64,000 nucleotides of DNA from Comamonas serinivorans (GTDB lineage: Bacteria; Pseudomonadota; Gammaproteobacteria; Burkholderiales; Burkholderiaceae_C). Below, piece after piece: positions 6,976-16,048 of this stretch (the stretch's first letter is position 1; every line of letters begins with the position of its first letter). A program made the position numbers and the translations under genes. Location: positions 434,001 to 498,000 of the forward strand of contig NZ_CP021455.1 in assembly GCF_002158865.1 (NCBI RefSeq), in the 5' to 3' direction. Below the pieces are notes generated by a model that was not told the origin of the DNA, searched no databases, and saw only the letters and a program-made list of their open reading frames with translations.

Positions 6976-9900
6976 ATGACCGCTGCCCCTCAGAAGATTT
7001 TTCCCATCCGGCGTGAGTACAACGCCTGGGTGGCCGACGAGACGCTGGAAGACTATGCGCTGCGCTACACGCCGCGCAGCGCGCGCCGCTGGAGCGAGTG
7101 GCAGGTGGCCAACACCGCGTTCGGCGGCGTGTCCTTCCTGGCGCTGGAGGCCATCGGCGCCGCCATCGCGCTGAGCTACGGCTTTGCCACGGCGGCGTGG
7201 GCCATCGGGGTGATGGGTCTCATCATCTTCCTGACCGCGCTGCCCATCTCGGTCAGCGCCGCGCGCCTGGGCCTGGACATGGACCTGCTCACGCGGGGGG
7301 CGGGCTTCGGCTACCTGGGCTCGACGCTCACCTCGCTGATCTACGCCACCTTCACCTTCATCTTCTTCGCGGTGGAGGCGGCCATCATGGCGCTGGCCAT
7401 GCAGCTGGCGCTGGGCTGGCCGCTGGTGGCCTGCTACATCGTGGCCTCGCTGCTCATCATCCCGCTGGTGCTGTACGGCATCACCTTCATCTCGCGCCTG
7501 CAGGCCTGGACGCAGCCGGTCTGGATCGTGCTGCTGCTCACGCCCTTCCTGTGGCTGGCCGTGCAGCAGCCGCACCTGCTGTCGGACATGACCGGCCTCA
7601 AGGGCCTGGTGACCGACAGTGCCGACCTCGACCTGCTGGCCTTTGGCGCCGCGGCGACCATGGTGTCGGCGCTGGTGGTGCAGGTGGGCGAGCAGGTCGA
7701 CTACCTGCGCTTCATGCCCGAGCGCACCCCGGCCAACCGCTGGCGCTGGTGGGCCTGTGTGCTGATCGGCGGGCCGGGCTGGATCGTGATGGGCGCGGCG
7801 CGCATGCTGGGTGGCGCCTTTCTGGCCTACGCCGCCATGCAGTATGGCGCCACCGTCGAACAGGCCATGGACCCCACCCACATGTACCTGTCCGCGTTCT
7901 GGCAGATCACGCGGGACCATGGCCTGGCCGTGTGGGTGACGCTGGTGTTCGTGGTCATCGCCCAGGTGAAGATCAACGTGACCAACGCCTACGCCGGCTC
8001 GCTCGCCTGGTCCAACGTGTTCTCGCGCCTCACGCGCAGCCACCCGGGGCGCGTGGTGTGGCTGGTGTTCAACGTCATGATCGCCACCCTCATCATGACG
8101 CTGGGGGTGTTCGCGGCGCTGGAGAAGGTGCTGGGCATCTACAGCAACGTGGCCGTGGCCTGGGTGGGGACGCTGGTGGCCGACCTGGTCATCAACAAGC
8201 GCCTGGGGTTCAGCCCCCGGGGCATCGAGTTTCGCCGCGCCTACCTGTACGACCTCAACCCCGTGGGCCTGGTGGCCATGGGCGTGTCGGCGGTGGTGGC
8301 CGGTGTGGCCTACACTGGGGCCTTCGGGGCATGGCCCGCGGCCTATGCGCCCTTCATCGCGCTGGGGCTGGCGCTGCTGCTGACGCCGTTGCTGGCCTGG
8401 CTCACACGCGGCCGCTGGTACCTGGCCCGGCCACAAGACGGCCTGCCCGAGGCCCTGCAGACCTGCATCGTCTGCCAGAACCGGTTCGAGCGGCCCGACA
8501 CCGCGCAGTGCCCGGCTTATGGCGGCGTCATCTGTTCGCTGTGCTGCTCGCTCGATTCGCGTTGCCACGACCGCTGCAAGCCGCCCGAGGCCCGGGCCGG
8601 CGTGCAGCTGCGGCGGGCGATCTGGGCCGTGCTGCCGGCGCGCCTGAGCCAGGGCATCAACGTGCGCGTGATGGCCTACCTGGGCACCTTGGCCATGCTG
8701 GCCGTGCCCGCGGCGCTGGCCTTCTGGATGGTGTATGCCCCGCAGAGCCAGGGCCTCCATGGGCCGGCCCTGCGCTGGGCCCTGCTGCAGGCCTTTGCCC
8801 TGCTGCTGCTGCTGTGCGCGGTGTATGCGTGGTGGGTGGTGCTGGTCAGCGACAGCCGGCGCATGGCCCGCGAGGAGACCGAGCGCCAGACGCAGCTGCT
8901 GCTCAAGGAGGTGGAGGCCCACCGCCAGACCGACCGCGCGCTGCAGGCGGCCAAGGAACACGCCGAGGCCGCCAACCAGGCCAAGTCGCGCTACGTGGCC
9001 GGCATGGCGCACGAGCTGCGCACGCCGCTCACCAGCATCCTGGGGTATGCGCAGCTGCTGTACAAGCGCGACGACCTGGCCGCCAGTGCGCGCGAGCACA
9101 TGGCCACCGTGCTGCAAAGCGGCGAGCACATGCAGTCGCTGATCGACGAGCTGCTGGACCTGGCCCGCATCGAGGCCGGGCGGCTGCGGCTGGACCCGGC
9201 GCCGCTGCGGTTCCCCGACTTCCTGCAGGCGCTGGCGCGCATGGTCGGGCCCCAGGCCGAGGCCAAGGGCCTGCGCTTTTCGCTGCAGGTGCGCGGGCGG
9301 CTGCCGGTGTGGGTGCGGGCCGACGCCAAGCGCCTGCGACAGATCCTCATCAACCTGCTCGGCAACGCCATCCGCTTCACGGACGAGGGCGAGGTCGCGC
9401 TGCACGTCGATTGCCACAGCAACGTGGTGCGCTTCGACATCGTGGACACGGGCATCGGCATCGCGCCCCAGGACCAGGAGCGCATCTTCATGCCCTTCGA
9501 GCGCGGCAGCGCCGGGCGCCGGGCCTCCAGCGCCGGCACCGGCCTGGGTCTGTCCATCACGCGCATGCTCACCGTGCTCATGGGGGGCGACATCGGCCTG
9601 CACAGCCGCCCGGGGCAGGGCAGCACCTTCACGGTGCGCCTGTACCTGAGCGAGGTGCAGGCGCCGCCCGAGGACCTGGCGCCACGCTCGCCCGACCTGC
9701 GCGTGGTGGTGGGCTATGCCGGGCCGCGGCGCACGCTGCTGGTGGTCGACGACCAGCCCATCCACCGCCAGCTGCAGGCCGGTTTGCTGATCCCACTCGG
9801 GTTTCAGGTGCGCGAGGCCGCCAGCGGACGCGAATGCCTGGAAATCGTCCAGGAGGTGCTGCCCGATGCCGTGCTGCTCGACCTGTCCATGGACGACCTG

Positions 9901-10467
9901 AGCGGCTGGGAAACCGCGCGCCTGTTGCGGGCCCGCTACAGCGCCCGCGAGCTGCCCATCGTCATCGTGTCGGCCGACCTGTTCGAAAACCAGCCCGACC
10001 GCCTGCAGGCGGCCGATTGCCAGGCCTTCGTTGCCAAGCCGGTGCGCGAATCCGAACTGCTGGACACGCTGGCGCGGCTGCTGGACCTGACGTGGGACGA
10101 GCAGGACTACCAGCCGCTCGCCATCGTGGGCGGCGACAAGGTGCCGGCCGGTCCGTCTGCCCCGCTGGCGGGTGTGCCGGCCCTGCCGCCCGCGCTGCGC
10201 GACACGCTGCTGCAGCTCGCCGGCTTCGGCAATGCCCTGGCCTGTCGCCAGGCGCTGGCCCAGGCACTGGCGCAAGACCCCGCGCTGGCGCCCGTGCTGC
10301 AGCCGCTGGACGAGCTGGCCCGCCGGTTCGACCTGGCCGGCCTGCAGGCGCGCCTGCGCGCGGCGGCCGACAACGACGACGTTGACGAGCTTGACGGCGA
10401 GCCGGATGACGAGCGCGACGGCGAGCGCAATGGACAGACCGATGCCGTGGAGGACCCCAACGCATGA
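6976..10467 (+). CDS. hybrid sensor histidine kinase with an NCS1 permease sensor domain
   Basis: A 1163-residue fusion. Residues 1 to about 480 form a twelve-helix NCS1 (cytosine/purine/allantoin permease) domain. Then come a Cys-rich linker (C497, C500 and several more to about 535, zinc-finger-like), two further helices (about 558-620), a coiled coil, a HisKA domain with H679 in AHELRTP, an ATPase domain (NLLGNAIRFT, DTGIGIAP, GTGLGLS), a receiver with D969 in LLDLS, and an acidic tail. A substrate-binding transporter domain probably senses an amide, urea or purine outside or in transit. It is divergent from urt-fmd and overlaps its regulator. No good ribosome-binding site is seen before the ATG. 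Confidence 0.9.
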   Translation: MTAAPQKIFPIRREYNAWVADETLEDYALRYTPRSARRWSEWQVANTAFGGVSFLALEAIGAAIALSYGFATAAWAIGVMGLIIFLTALPISVSAARLGLDMDLLTRGAGFGYLGSTLTSLIYATFTFIFFAVEAAIMALAMQLALGWPLVACYIVASLLIIPLVLYGITFISRLQAWTQPVWIVLLLTPFLWLAVQQPHLLSDMTGLKGLVTDSADLDLLAFGAAATMVSALVVQVGEQVDYLRFMPERTPANRWRWWACVLIGGPGWIVMGAARMLGGAFLAYAAMQYGATVEQAMDPTHMYLSAFWQITRDHGLAVWVTLVFVVIAQVKINVTNAYAGSLAWSNVFSRLTRSHPGRVVWLVFNVMIATLIMTLGVFAALEKVLGIYSNVAVAWVGTLVADLVINKRLGFSPRGIEFRRAYLYDLNPVGLVAMGVSAVVAGVAYTGAFGAWPAAYAPFIALGLALLLTPLLAWLTRGRWYLARPQDGLPEALQTCIVCQNRFERPDTAQCPAYGGVICSLCCSLDSRCHDRCKPPEARAGVQLRRAIWAVLPARLSQGINVRVMAYLGTLAMLAVPAALAFWMVYAPQSQGLHGPALRWALLQAFALLLLLCAVYAWWVVLVSDSRRMAREETERQTQLLLKEVEAHRQTDRALQAAKEHAEAANQAKSRYVAGMAHELRTPLTSILGYAQLLYKRDDLAASAREHMATVLQSGEHMQSLIDELLDLARIEAGRLRLDPAPLRFPDFLQALARMVGPQAEAKGLRFSLQVRGRLPVWVRADAKRLRQILINLLGNAIRFTDEGEVALHVDCHSNVVRFDIVDTGIGIAPQDQERIFMPFERGSAGRRASSAGTGLGLSITRMLTVLMGGDIGLHSRPGQGSTFTVRLYLSEVQAPPEDLAPRSPDLRVVVGYAGPRRTLLVVDDQPIHRQLQAGLLIPLGFQVREAASGRECLEIVQEVLPDAVLLDLSMDDLSGWETARLLRARYSARELPIVIVSADLFENQPDRLQAADCQAFVAKPVRESELLDTLARLLDLTWDEQDYQPLAIVGGDKVPAGPSAPLAGVPALPPALRDTLLQLAGFGNALACRQALAQALAQDPALAPVLQPLDELARRFDLAGLQARLRAAADNDDVDELDGEPDDERDGERNGQTDAVEDPNA

Positions 10468-11375
10468 TCCCCGCTCCCGCCCCGGGCGTCGTCCTTGTGG
10501 TGGACGACGCCATCGACACCCTGGGCCTGTTGTGCGAAGCCCTGGCCCAGGCGCACTACACCGTGCTGGTGGCGCGCGACGCCGAGGAGGCGCTGGCCCG
10601 CTTCGAGATGGCCGTGCCCGACGCCGTGCTGCTGGACTGCGTCATGCCCGGCGACGATGGCTTCACCCTGTGCCGCCGCATCAAGGCCAACCCCGGCTGG
10701 GCGCACGTGCCCGTCATTTTCATGACCGGCCTCTCGGAAACCGAGCAAATCGTGCAGGGCATCGAGGCCGGCGGGGTCGACTACGTGGTCAAGCCCATCC
10801 GCATCCCCGAGGTGCTGGCGCGGCTGGCGCGCCACCTGCACAACGCCAGCGTGGGCCGGCTGGCGCGGGCGGCCATCGACGTGGCCGGCATGGGCATGGT
10901 GCTGCTCGATCGCCAGGGCCGCATCGCCTGGCGTTCGCCCCAGGCCACGGCCTGGCTGGCGCAGGCCTTCGAGGCCGATGCCGCGCCGCCCGCCGAATCG
11001 CGCGGCGCCGCCGGCTGGCTGCAGGGCGCGCTGGTCACGGGGCGGGTGAGCATGACCCTGCCGGGCGCCACCGAGGCGTCGGTGAGCGCGCTGCATGCCC
11101 AGTACCTGGGGCAGGTGGGCCTGGGCGAGGCCATGCTGGTGCTGACCGTGACGGCGGAATCGGCCACGGTGCAGCGCCTGCGCGACGCCGCGCTCACGCC
11201 GCGTGAAACCGAGGTGCTGGGCTGGCTGGCCAAGGGCAAGACCAACCGCGACATCGCCGACATCCTGGGCCTGAGCCCACGCACGGTGAACAAGCACCTG
11301 GAGCACGTGTTCGAGAAGCTGGGCGTGGAAACGCGCGCGGCAGCGGCCGCGATCGCGGCGGCGCTGGCCGGGTGA
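10464..11375 (+). CDS. LuxR-family two-component response regulator
   Basis: A 303-residue regulator. A receiver domain (VVDDAID, phospho-acceptor D58 in LLDCVMPG, K in VKPIRI) is followed by a PAS-like stretch (about 135-225) and a C-terminal LuxR helix-turn-helix (LTPRETEVLGWLAKGKTNRDI). Its ATG overlaps the stop of the sensor kinase (ATGA), so translation is coupled. It is inferred to activate the divergent urt-fmd operon through the dyads near 6834-6875. Confidence 0.92.
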   Translation: MIPAPAPGVVLVVDDAIDTLGLLCEALAQAHYTVLVARDAEEALARFEMAVPDAVLLDCVMPGDDGFTLCRRIKANPGWAHVPVIFMTGLSETEQIVQGIEAGGVDYVVKPIRIPEVLARLARHLHNASVGRLARAAIDVAGMGMVLLDRQGRIAWRSPQATAWLAQAFEADAAPPAESRGAAGWLQGALVTGRVSMTLPGATEASVSALHAQYLGQVGLGEAMLVLTVTAESATVQRLRDAALTPRETEVLGWLAKGKTNRDIADILGLSPRTVNKHLEHVFEKLGVETRAAAAAIAAALAG

Positions 11376-11518
11376 TGGCCGAGGGAGGCGAGAGCGAGAC
11401 GGCAGGGCGTTCGAGTCGGCCTGGTTGAACGCCAGCCGCGTGTGCCTGCCAGGGCAGTGAGCCGCGCTGGGCCGGCCGCGGTCAAGTCATGGCCAATGGC
11501 CGTTGAATGATCTTTGTG

Positions 11519-11568
11519 CAGTATGGCTGTATTTCCGTTTTTCAATCAACGACATTGACGGGATACCC
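11519..11568. repeat. 50-bp palindrome, copy 2
   Basis: Arms CAGTATGG...TTTCCGTT and AACGAC...GGATACCC with loop TTTCAATC. It lies between convergent genes, 21 bp beyond the SemiSWEET stop and 143 bp beyond the response-regulator stop. Confidence 0.8.
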
Positions 11569-11589
11569 ATGGATCGTGATGACGATCCG

Positions 11590-11868
11590 TCAGGGCCCAT
11601 CCACTGCATCGGCCTTGGAAAAGCGCACCTTCATCACCGTGATCGCCCCCGTCAGCACCACCATGACGGCATTGGCCACGGTCAGCGGCAGGTCACCCCG
11701 CAGCAGCCCGTAGACCAGCCACAGGGCCAGGCCCACGGTGATGATGAGGTAGGTGGGCAGCGAAATGCCCGAGACATCGCGGGTGCGCCAGGTGCGGACC
11801 ACCTGGGGCACGAACGACGAGGTGGTGAAGCACGTGGCCACCAGGCCCAGCACATCCAATCCGTCCAT
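11590..11868 (-). CDS. SemiSWEET/PQ-loop family transporter
   Basis: A 92-residue protein with three membrane segments and a PQ motif (SSFVPQVVRTWRTRD near residue 18), the size and topology of a bacterial SemiSWEET, which acts as a dimer in sugar transport. Substrate unknown. A longer reading frame upstream exists, but GGAG nine bases before the ATG at 11868 fixes the start. It stands alone between convergent neighbours. Confidence 0.85.
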   Translation of the reverse strand: MDGLDVLGLVATCFTTSSFVPQVVRTWRTRDVSGISLPTYLIITVGLALWLVYGLLRGDLPLTVANAVMVVLTGAITVMKVRFSKADAVDGP

Positions 11869-11922
11869 GGCTGTTTCTCCGTGTGAGGGCGCCGCGCCGT
11901 CGTCGGGCATCGGCGCCGGGGG

Positions 11923-12153
11923 TCAAGGTTGGCGGGGGCCAGACCGCGTGGATCGCGCCGAGGCAAGCGCCTGATTCAACCAGCCGTTTGCCGACCGGGT
12001 GAAGCGAACGACGCAGAGCAGGGCCACGCCCACCGCCACGCCGATGACGATGCGGCCCTCGCGCGTGTCCAGCAGCCCGGCCGGTGCCGCGAGCGCCAGC
12101 GTGCCAGCCGCGAAGGTGCCAGCCATGGCCAAACACAGAAGCCCGCGTTTCAT
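11923..12153 (-). CDS. small two-helix membrane protein, hypothetical
   Basis: A 76-residue reading frame with a good ribosome-binding site (GGGAGG seven bases before the ATG). The first hydrophobic segment (LLCLAMAGTFAAGTLALAAPAG) resembles a signal or membrane anchor, and a second (GRIVIGVAVGVALLCVV) lies near residues 33-49, followed by a basic tail. No family recognised. It lies just after the thioesterase gene on the same strand and may be co-transcribed with it. Confidence 0.6.
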   Translation of the reverse strand: MKRGLLCLAMAGTFAAGTLALAAPAGLLDTREGRIVIGVAVGVALLCVVRFTRSANGWLNQALASARSTRSGPRQP

Positions 12154-12194
12154 GGTGAACCTCCCGGAAGGTGCTGCACGCCGCAGACCGGGCG

Positions 12195-12599
12195 TCAGCC
12201 GGCGGCCATGATGAGCTGGGTTTGCGTCACCACGGCGCAGAGCTTGCCTTGCTCGTTGCGGATGCTGGTCTGCCAGACCTGCGTGGTGCGGCCGCGGTGC
12301 AGCGCCACGCTTTCGCCCGTCACCGTGGTGCCCACCTTGGCCCCGGCGATGAACTTGGTGCTGGAGTCGGTGGTGGTGGTCTTCTGGCCAGGCTGCAGGT
12401 TCACCACCGTGCCGATGGCGCCCAGCGCGTCGGCAAAGGCCATGTAGGCGCCGCCATGCAGGATCTCGCCGGCCGTGCACAGCTGGGGCAGCACCTTCAG
12501 GGTGGCGACGACGCGATCGGGCGCCACCGAGGTGAGCTGCACCCCCATGGTGCCGGGGAACATGGGGGCGATGCGGGCTTGCAGGACTTGCAGATCCAT
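12195..12599 (-). CDS. PaaI/YdiI-type hotdog thioesterase
   Basis: A 134-residue single hotdog-fold protein. GEILHGGAYMAFADALGA (residues 44-61) is the conserved helix region, and GQKTTTTDSSTKF contributes the second active-site strand, as in 4-hydroxybenzoyl-CoA-type and PaaI thioesterases. It probably hydrolyses an aryl- or acyl-CoA in the cytoplasm; the exact substrate cannot be read. AGGAGA precedes the ATG. Confidence 0.87.
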   Translation of the reverse strand: MDLQVLQARIAPMFPGTMGVQLTSVAPDRVVATLKVLPQLCTAGEILHGGAYMAFADALGAIGTVVNLQPGQKTTTTDSSTKFIAGAKVGTTVTGESVALHRGRTTQVWQTSIRNEQGKLCAVVTQTQLIMAAG

Positions 12600-12678
12600 G
12601 GCGTTCTCCTGGATGGGGTCTCGCGAGTCGCCGTGTCAGGGGCGGCCGGCGCTGAGGTGGGTGTCGGGACTTTTAATG

Positions 12679-12728
12679 CAGTATGCAAAGGTCACCGTTC
12701 ATGTGCAAAAGGGGAAAACGAGATACTC
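12679..12728. repeat. 50-bp palindrome, copy 3
   Basis: Left arm CAGTATGC...CACCGTT is well formed; the right arm keeps GATACTC at the outer end but its inner part (AAAGGGG) has drifted. The 50-bp span is retained. It lies upstream of the thioesterase gene and 106 bp beyond the VOC-protein stop. Confidence 0.65.
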
Positions 12729-12834
12729 AGGTCACCTCATCTGGCGCAACCGGCCATGCGACCATCACCTCGCAGGTCATGGACAAACCTGCCGCGACGT
12801 GGGCTGTGCGCATGCAGGCGTCATGCACCGGGCC

Positions 12835-13590
12835 TCACACCGACACGCGCAGGCCGCACAGGGTTTGCGCGGCGCCGTGGTTCGCGGGCGCGTGGCTCAG
12901 CACGATCTCGCTCAGGCGGTCCTGCGTGCCACCGAGCAGTGGCCCGATCTCGATGCGGCCCAGGGCCAACGCGATGACGAAGCCGCCAGCCGCGTCCGCC
13001 TGTGCGGGCTGGCCGAACAGGGCCGCCCAGCGCTGCGCCATGGCGGCCGGGTCGCTGGCCTGCACGCGCACGGCCGTGATGCCGCCGCTGGCCGTGGTGA
13101 CGGCCGCCTGCCAGTCGTGCCCCGCCGGGTGGTAAGGGCCGCTGAGCGGTTCGCCCCCAGGCGTGGCGTTGAACTCGATCATCACGGCGCCGGTGTCGCG
13201 CGGGTGCAGTTGCACGCCGTGGTAGTCCGGGTACTGGTAGTCGTTGACGACGCGGATGCCCAGGCTGTCCGCCCGCGCCCGCGCTGCCGCAGGGTCCTCG
13301 CAGTCGCAGATCAGCATGTAGGCGCCCAGTTGGTCGGGGCTGGCCGCGCGCGCCAGAAAGCGGCCGACGGCCGTGTCGGGCCGGGTCGGCGCGACGACTT
13401 CGAGGAACTGGCCGGGGCCGATCGGCAGCACGGCATTTTCCAGGCCGTACTTGCCCACCGCCGGGTCGCGGTAGGCCACCTGCAGGCCCAGCGTGCGCTG
13501 CAGGGCCTGTACAGCGGGCTCCAGCTGCGGCGCGGCCAGGCAGATCTGCCGGATGCGTGTCCAGGGCGCGCGGGAAGATGAGGTGTTCAT
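12835..13590 (-). CDS. VOC-superfamily (glyoxalase-like) protein
   Basis: A 251-residue protein resembling the glyoxalase-like family with an N-terminal VOC module (IRQICLAAPQLEPAVQALQRTLGL from about residue 13) and a weaker second module (about 160-250). HPRDTGAVMIEFN near residue 135 carries a candidate metal-ligand His/Glu pair. Function unknown. GAGGA lies seven bases before the ATG. A longer reading frame upstream lacks a ribosome-binding site. Confidence 0.75.
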   Translation of the reverse strand: MNTSSSRAPWTRIRQICLAAPQLEPAVQALQRTLGLQVAYRDPAVGKYGLENAVLPIGPGQFLEVVAPTRPDTAVGRFLARAASPDQLGAYMLICDCEDPAAARARADSLGIRVVNDYQYPDYHGVQLHPRDTGAVMIEFNATPGGEPLSGPYHPAGHDWQAAVTTASGGITAVRVQASDPAAMAQRWAALFGQPAQADAAGGFVIALALGRIEIGPLLGGTQDRLSEIVLSHAPANHGAAQTLCGLRVSV

Positions 13591-13775
13591 GAGGGTCCTC
13601 GGATGAAAGCCGTCTGGGGTGATGTGTACCCATCCCTTGAGTGCGCCTTTGGGGGCGACTGGGGATGTGAACTTGAGTGACGCCGCGCCATCCCCGAGGG
13701 GATGCGGCCCCCCGGCCCGGAGGCGACCGGGCCAGGCCACCGCTGCGCCGTCACGCGGCGGCGGCCCGTCCGCGT

Positions 13776-14567
13776 TCACTCGCCTTTGAACACCGGGGCG
13801 CGCTTTTCGACAAAGGCCTTGCTGGCCTCGGCGTGGTCGGCGGTGGCCATGCAGCGCACCTGGCGCTGGGCTTCGCCTTCGATGGACGCCGTCAGGCTGC
13901 CGTTCATGGCGTCGTTCAGGTTGTCCTTCATGTAGCCGTAGGTGATGGTCGGGCCGCTGGCCAGGGCGTTCACGAACTCGGCCACCTTGGCTTCGAACTC
14001 GGCGCCCTCGAACACGCGGGTGACGAGGTTCAGCGCCAGCGCGTCCTTGGCCGTGAGCAGCGGGCTCAGCATCAGCAGCTCGCGGGCCTTGGCGCCGCCG
14101 ACCAGGCGCGGCAGGAAGTAGGACATGCCGTAGTCGCCGGCCAGGCCGACCTTGCCGAAGGCGGTGGTCATCTTGGCGTCGGGCAGGGCCAGGCGGAAGT
14201 CGCAGCCCAGGGCCAGGGCCAGGCCGGCGCCGGCGGCGGCACCGCGGATGACGGCCACCGTGGGCTTGTTCATCTCGTGCAGCAGGCGCGTGGCATCGGC
14301 GCGGCGGCGCAGGCTGCGCACGCGGCCGTCGGGGGTGGCGCCGCGGCCGGGGTTGGCGGCCATGGACTTGACGTCGCCGCCCGAGCAGAAGGCCTGACCG
14401 GCGCCGGTCAGCACGACCACGCGCACGTCCGGGTTCTCGGCGGCGGCTTGCAGCGACTCGGTCAGCAGGCGGCCCATCTCGTCGTTCAGGGCGTTGCGCA
14501 CCTCGGGACGGTTCATGGTCAGGGTCAACACGCCGTTTTCGAGGGTTTGCGTCAGGACTTCAGACAT
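13776..14567 (-). CDS. enoyl-CoA hydratase/isomerase family protein
   Basis: A 263-residue crotonase. The oxyanion-hole segments are FCSGGDVKSM (near 68) and GAAAGAGLALALG (near 115). At the second catalytic Glu position the sequence reads LAGDYGMSYFLPRLVG, with Asp instead of Glu, closer to PaaG-type isomerases than to classical hydratases, so isomerase activity is plausible. GGAG precedes the ATG by about nine bases. It is downstream of a Bug-type binding protein gene on the same strand. Confidence 0.88.
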   Translation of the reverse strand: MSEVLTQTLENGVLTLTMNRPEVRNALNDEMGRLLTESLQAAAENPDVRVVVLTGAGQAFCSGGDVKSMAANPGRGATPDGRVRSLRRRADATRLLHEMNKPTVAVIRGAAAGAGLALALGCDFRLALPDAKMTTAFGKVGLAGDYGMSYFLPRLVGGAKARELLMLSPLLTAKDALALNLVTRVFEGAEFEAKVAEFVNALASGPTITYGYMKDNLNDAMNGSLTASIEGEAQRQVRCMATADHAEASKAFVEKRAPVFKGE

Positions 14568-14630
14568 GGGGGAGATCTCCGGTTGGTGAAAGCGAGGAAG
14601 GGCGGTGTGGCCCATGAAAAAATCGACGAT

Positions 14631-14680
14631 GAGTATGCATGAGTGGCCGTTCATGTTGAAACGGTCACCCATGCATACTC
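14631..14680. repeat. 50-bp palindrome, copy 4 (best-paired)
   Basis: The most symmetrical copy: 19 of 21 arm positions match. Outer ends GAGTATGCATG and CATGCATACTC, inner ends GGCCGTT and AACGGTC, loop CATGTTGA. It starts seven bases beyond the stop of the Bug gene and lies 63 bp upstream of the crotonase start. Confidence 0.92.
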
Positions 14681-14687
14681 CAAAAAA

Positions 14688-15695
14688 TCATTCCAGGCGG
14701 ATGTTCAGGCGCTGGATCAGGGCGCCCCACTTGGCGCTTTCGCTCTGGGCGGTCTTGCGCATGGCGTCGGCCGAGCCGGGCAGGGCGACGTTGCCCGAGC
14801 GCTGCATGGCCTGGCCGAACTCCTTGGAGGCGACGACCTGCTGCAGGGCCTGGCCGAGCGTGGCCAGCACCGGGGCCGGCGTGCCGACGGGGGCGGACAC
14901 GCCGTACCAGGTCTCGCCGACCACCTTGGGCCAACCCAGTTCCTTGAAGGTGGGCACATCGGGCAGGCTGGGCTGGCGCTGCTCGCTGAGCACGGCGATG
15001 GCGCGGTACTTGCCGGCCTGCACGTTGGGGAGGGCGCTGGTCAGCGCCTCGACGTTGGTGTCCACCACGCCGCCGATCATGTCCATGGTGGCGGGTGCGG
15101 CGCCCTTGTAGTGCACCTGGGTCAGCTGCGTGCCGGTTTCGCTGGCGATGAGCTCGCCCAGCAGGTGCACCAGGCTGCCTTGGCCGTTGGTGGCGTTGTT
15201 GATGCTGCCGGGCTTGGCCTTGGCCAGCGCCACGAATTCGGCCACGGTCTTGGCCGGGAAATCCTTTTTCACCACGAAGGCGAAGGGCACGGTGGCCACG
15301 GTGCCCAGCGGGGCGAAGTCGGCCAGCTTGTAGCTCACCGGCATCAGGTGCGGCGTGGTGGTGAAGGTGCTGCCCGACGAGAGCAGCAGCGTGTAGCCGT
15401 CCTTGGGCGCGCGTGCCACCTGGGTGGCGCCCACGCTGGTCGAGGCGCCGGGCTTGTTCTCGACCACCACGGTGGCTTTCAGGGCCTCGCCCAGCTGCTT
15501 GGCCAGCTGGCGGCCGATCACGTCGCTGGTGCCGCCCGGGGGAAAGGGCACGACCAGGGTGATGGGCTTGGTGCCGGGCCACTTGGCGGGGTCGGCCAGT
15601 GCGGGTGTCGCCAGCGCCAGGCTGCCGACCAGGGGGGCTGCGGCCAGCCAGGCCAGGGCCCGGCGGCGCGCGGCGCCTTGTCTCCATGCGTGCAT
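14688..15695 (-). CDS. Bug/TctC-family tripartite tricarboxylate transporter binding protein
   Basis: A 335-residue extracytoplasmic binding protein. A signal peptide (ALAWLAAAPLVGSLALATPALA) is followed by KPITLVVPFPPGGTSDVIGR, the family signature, and ENKPGAST. Such proteins are greatly expanded in Burkholderiales and most lack cognate membrane components nearby, as here; the ligand, usually a carboxylate, cannot be told. The ATG at 15695 has GAGAGGA upstream; the longer reading frame starts before the signal peptide and is rejected. Confidence 0.9.
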   Translation of the reverse strand: MHAWRQGAARRRALAWLAAAPLVGSLALATPALADPAKWPGTKPITLVVPFPPGGTSDVIGRQLAKQLGEALKATVVVENKPGASTSVGATQVARAPKDGYTLLLSSGSTFTTTPHLMPVSYKLADFAPLGTVATVPFAFVVKKDFPAKTVAEFVALAKAKPGSINNATNGQGSLVHLLGELIASETGTQLTQVHYKGAAPATMDMIGGVVDTNVEALTSALPNVQAGKYRAIAVLSEQRQPSLPDVPTFKELGWPKVVGETWYGVSAPVGTPAPVLATLGQALQQVVASKEFGQAMQRSGNVALPGSADAMRKTAQSESAKWGALIQRLNIRLE

Positions 15696-16048
15696 TGCGG
15701 TGTCCTCTCCGGGCGGTGGGGCCCGTGTGGTGGCACAAGATAGCGGCAAAGTGGCGTTTGGCCGATCACCTAGGTAACCGCTGCGCCGCCGGGCCAGCGG
15801 GAGCGGCGCCCGGCTGCGCTGCGGGTGGGGCCCAGCCGCCGGGCTCGCCCGTGGCGACCTCCGGGCGGTGGCACATGCCTTGCGGCTGTCCAGGCCTGCG
15901 TCACGCAGTCGGGCGGGGCCGATCGCGGCGGTTCATCGCCTGGGCCGGCGTTTTGCGCGTCCAGGCGGTCGTTTGTCGCATCGCGTTGGAGCGGCCGGGC
16001 CGGCACGGGCACGCTGGGGGCCTGACCATCGACCATGAGGAGACCCGC
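15696..16048. other. intergenic region, divergent promoters
   Basis: No gene seen in these 353 bp between the divergent Bug gene and membrane-protein gene. The 8-bp palindrome ACCTAGGT at 15768-15775 is a possible operator core for the Bug gene, unproven. Confidence 0.5.

Noticed and set aside
8676..8984. Antisense frames within the sensor kinase gene as overlapping genes
   Set aside because: Low-complexity Ser/Arg/Ala composition typical of shadow frames in GC-rich coding DNA.
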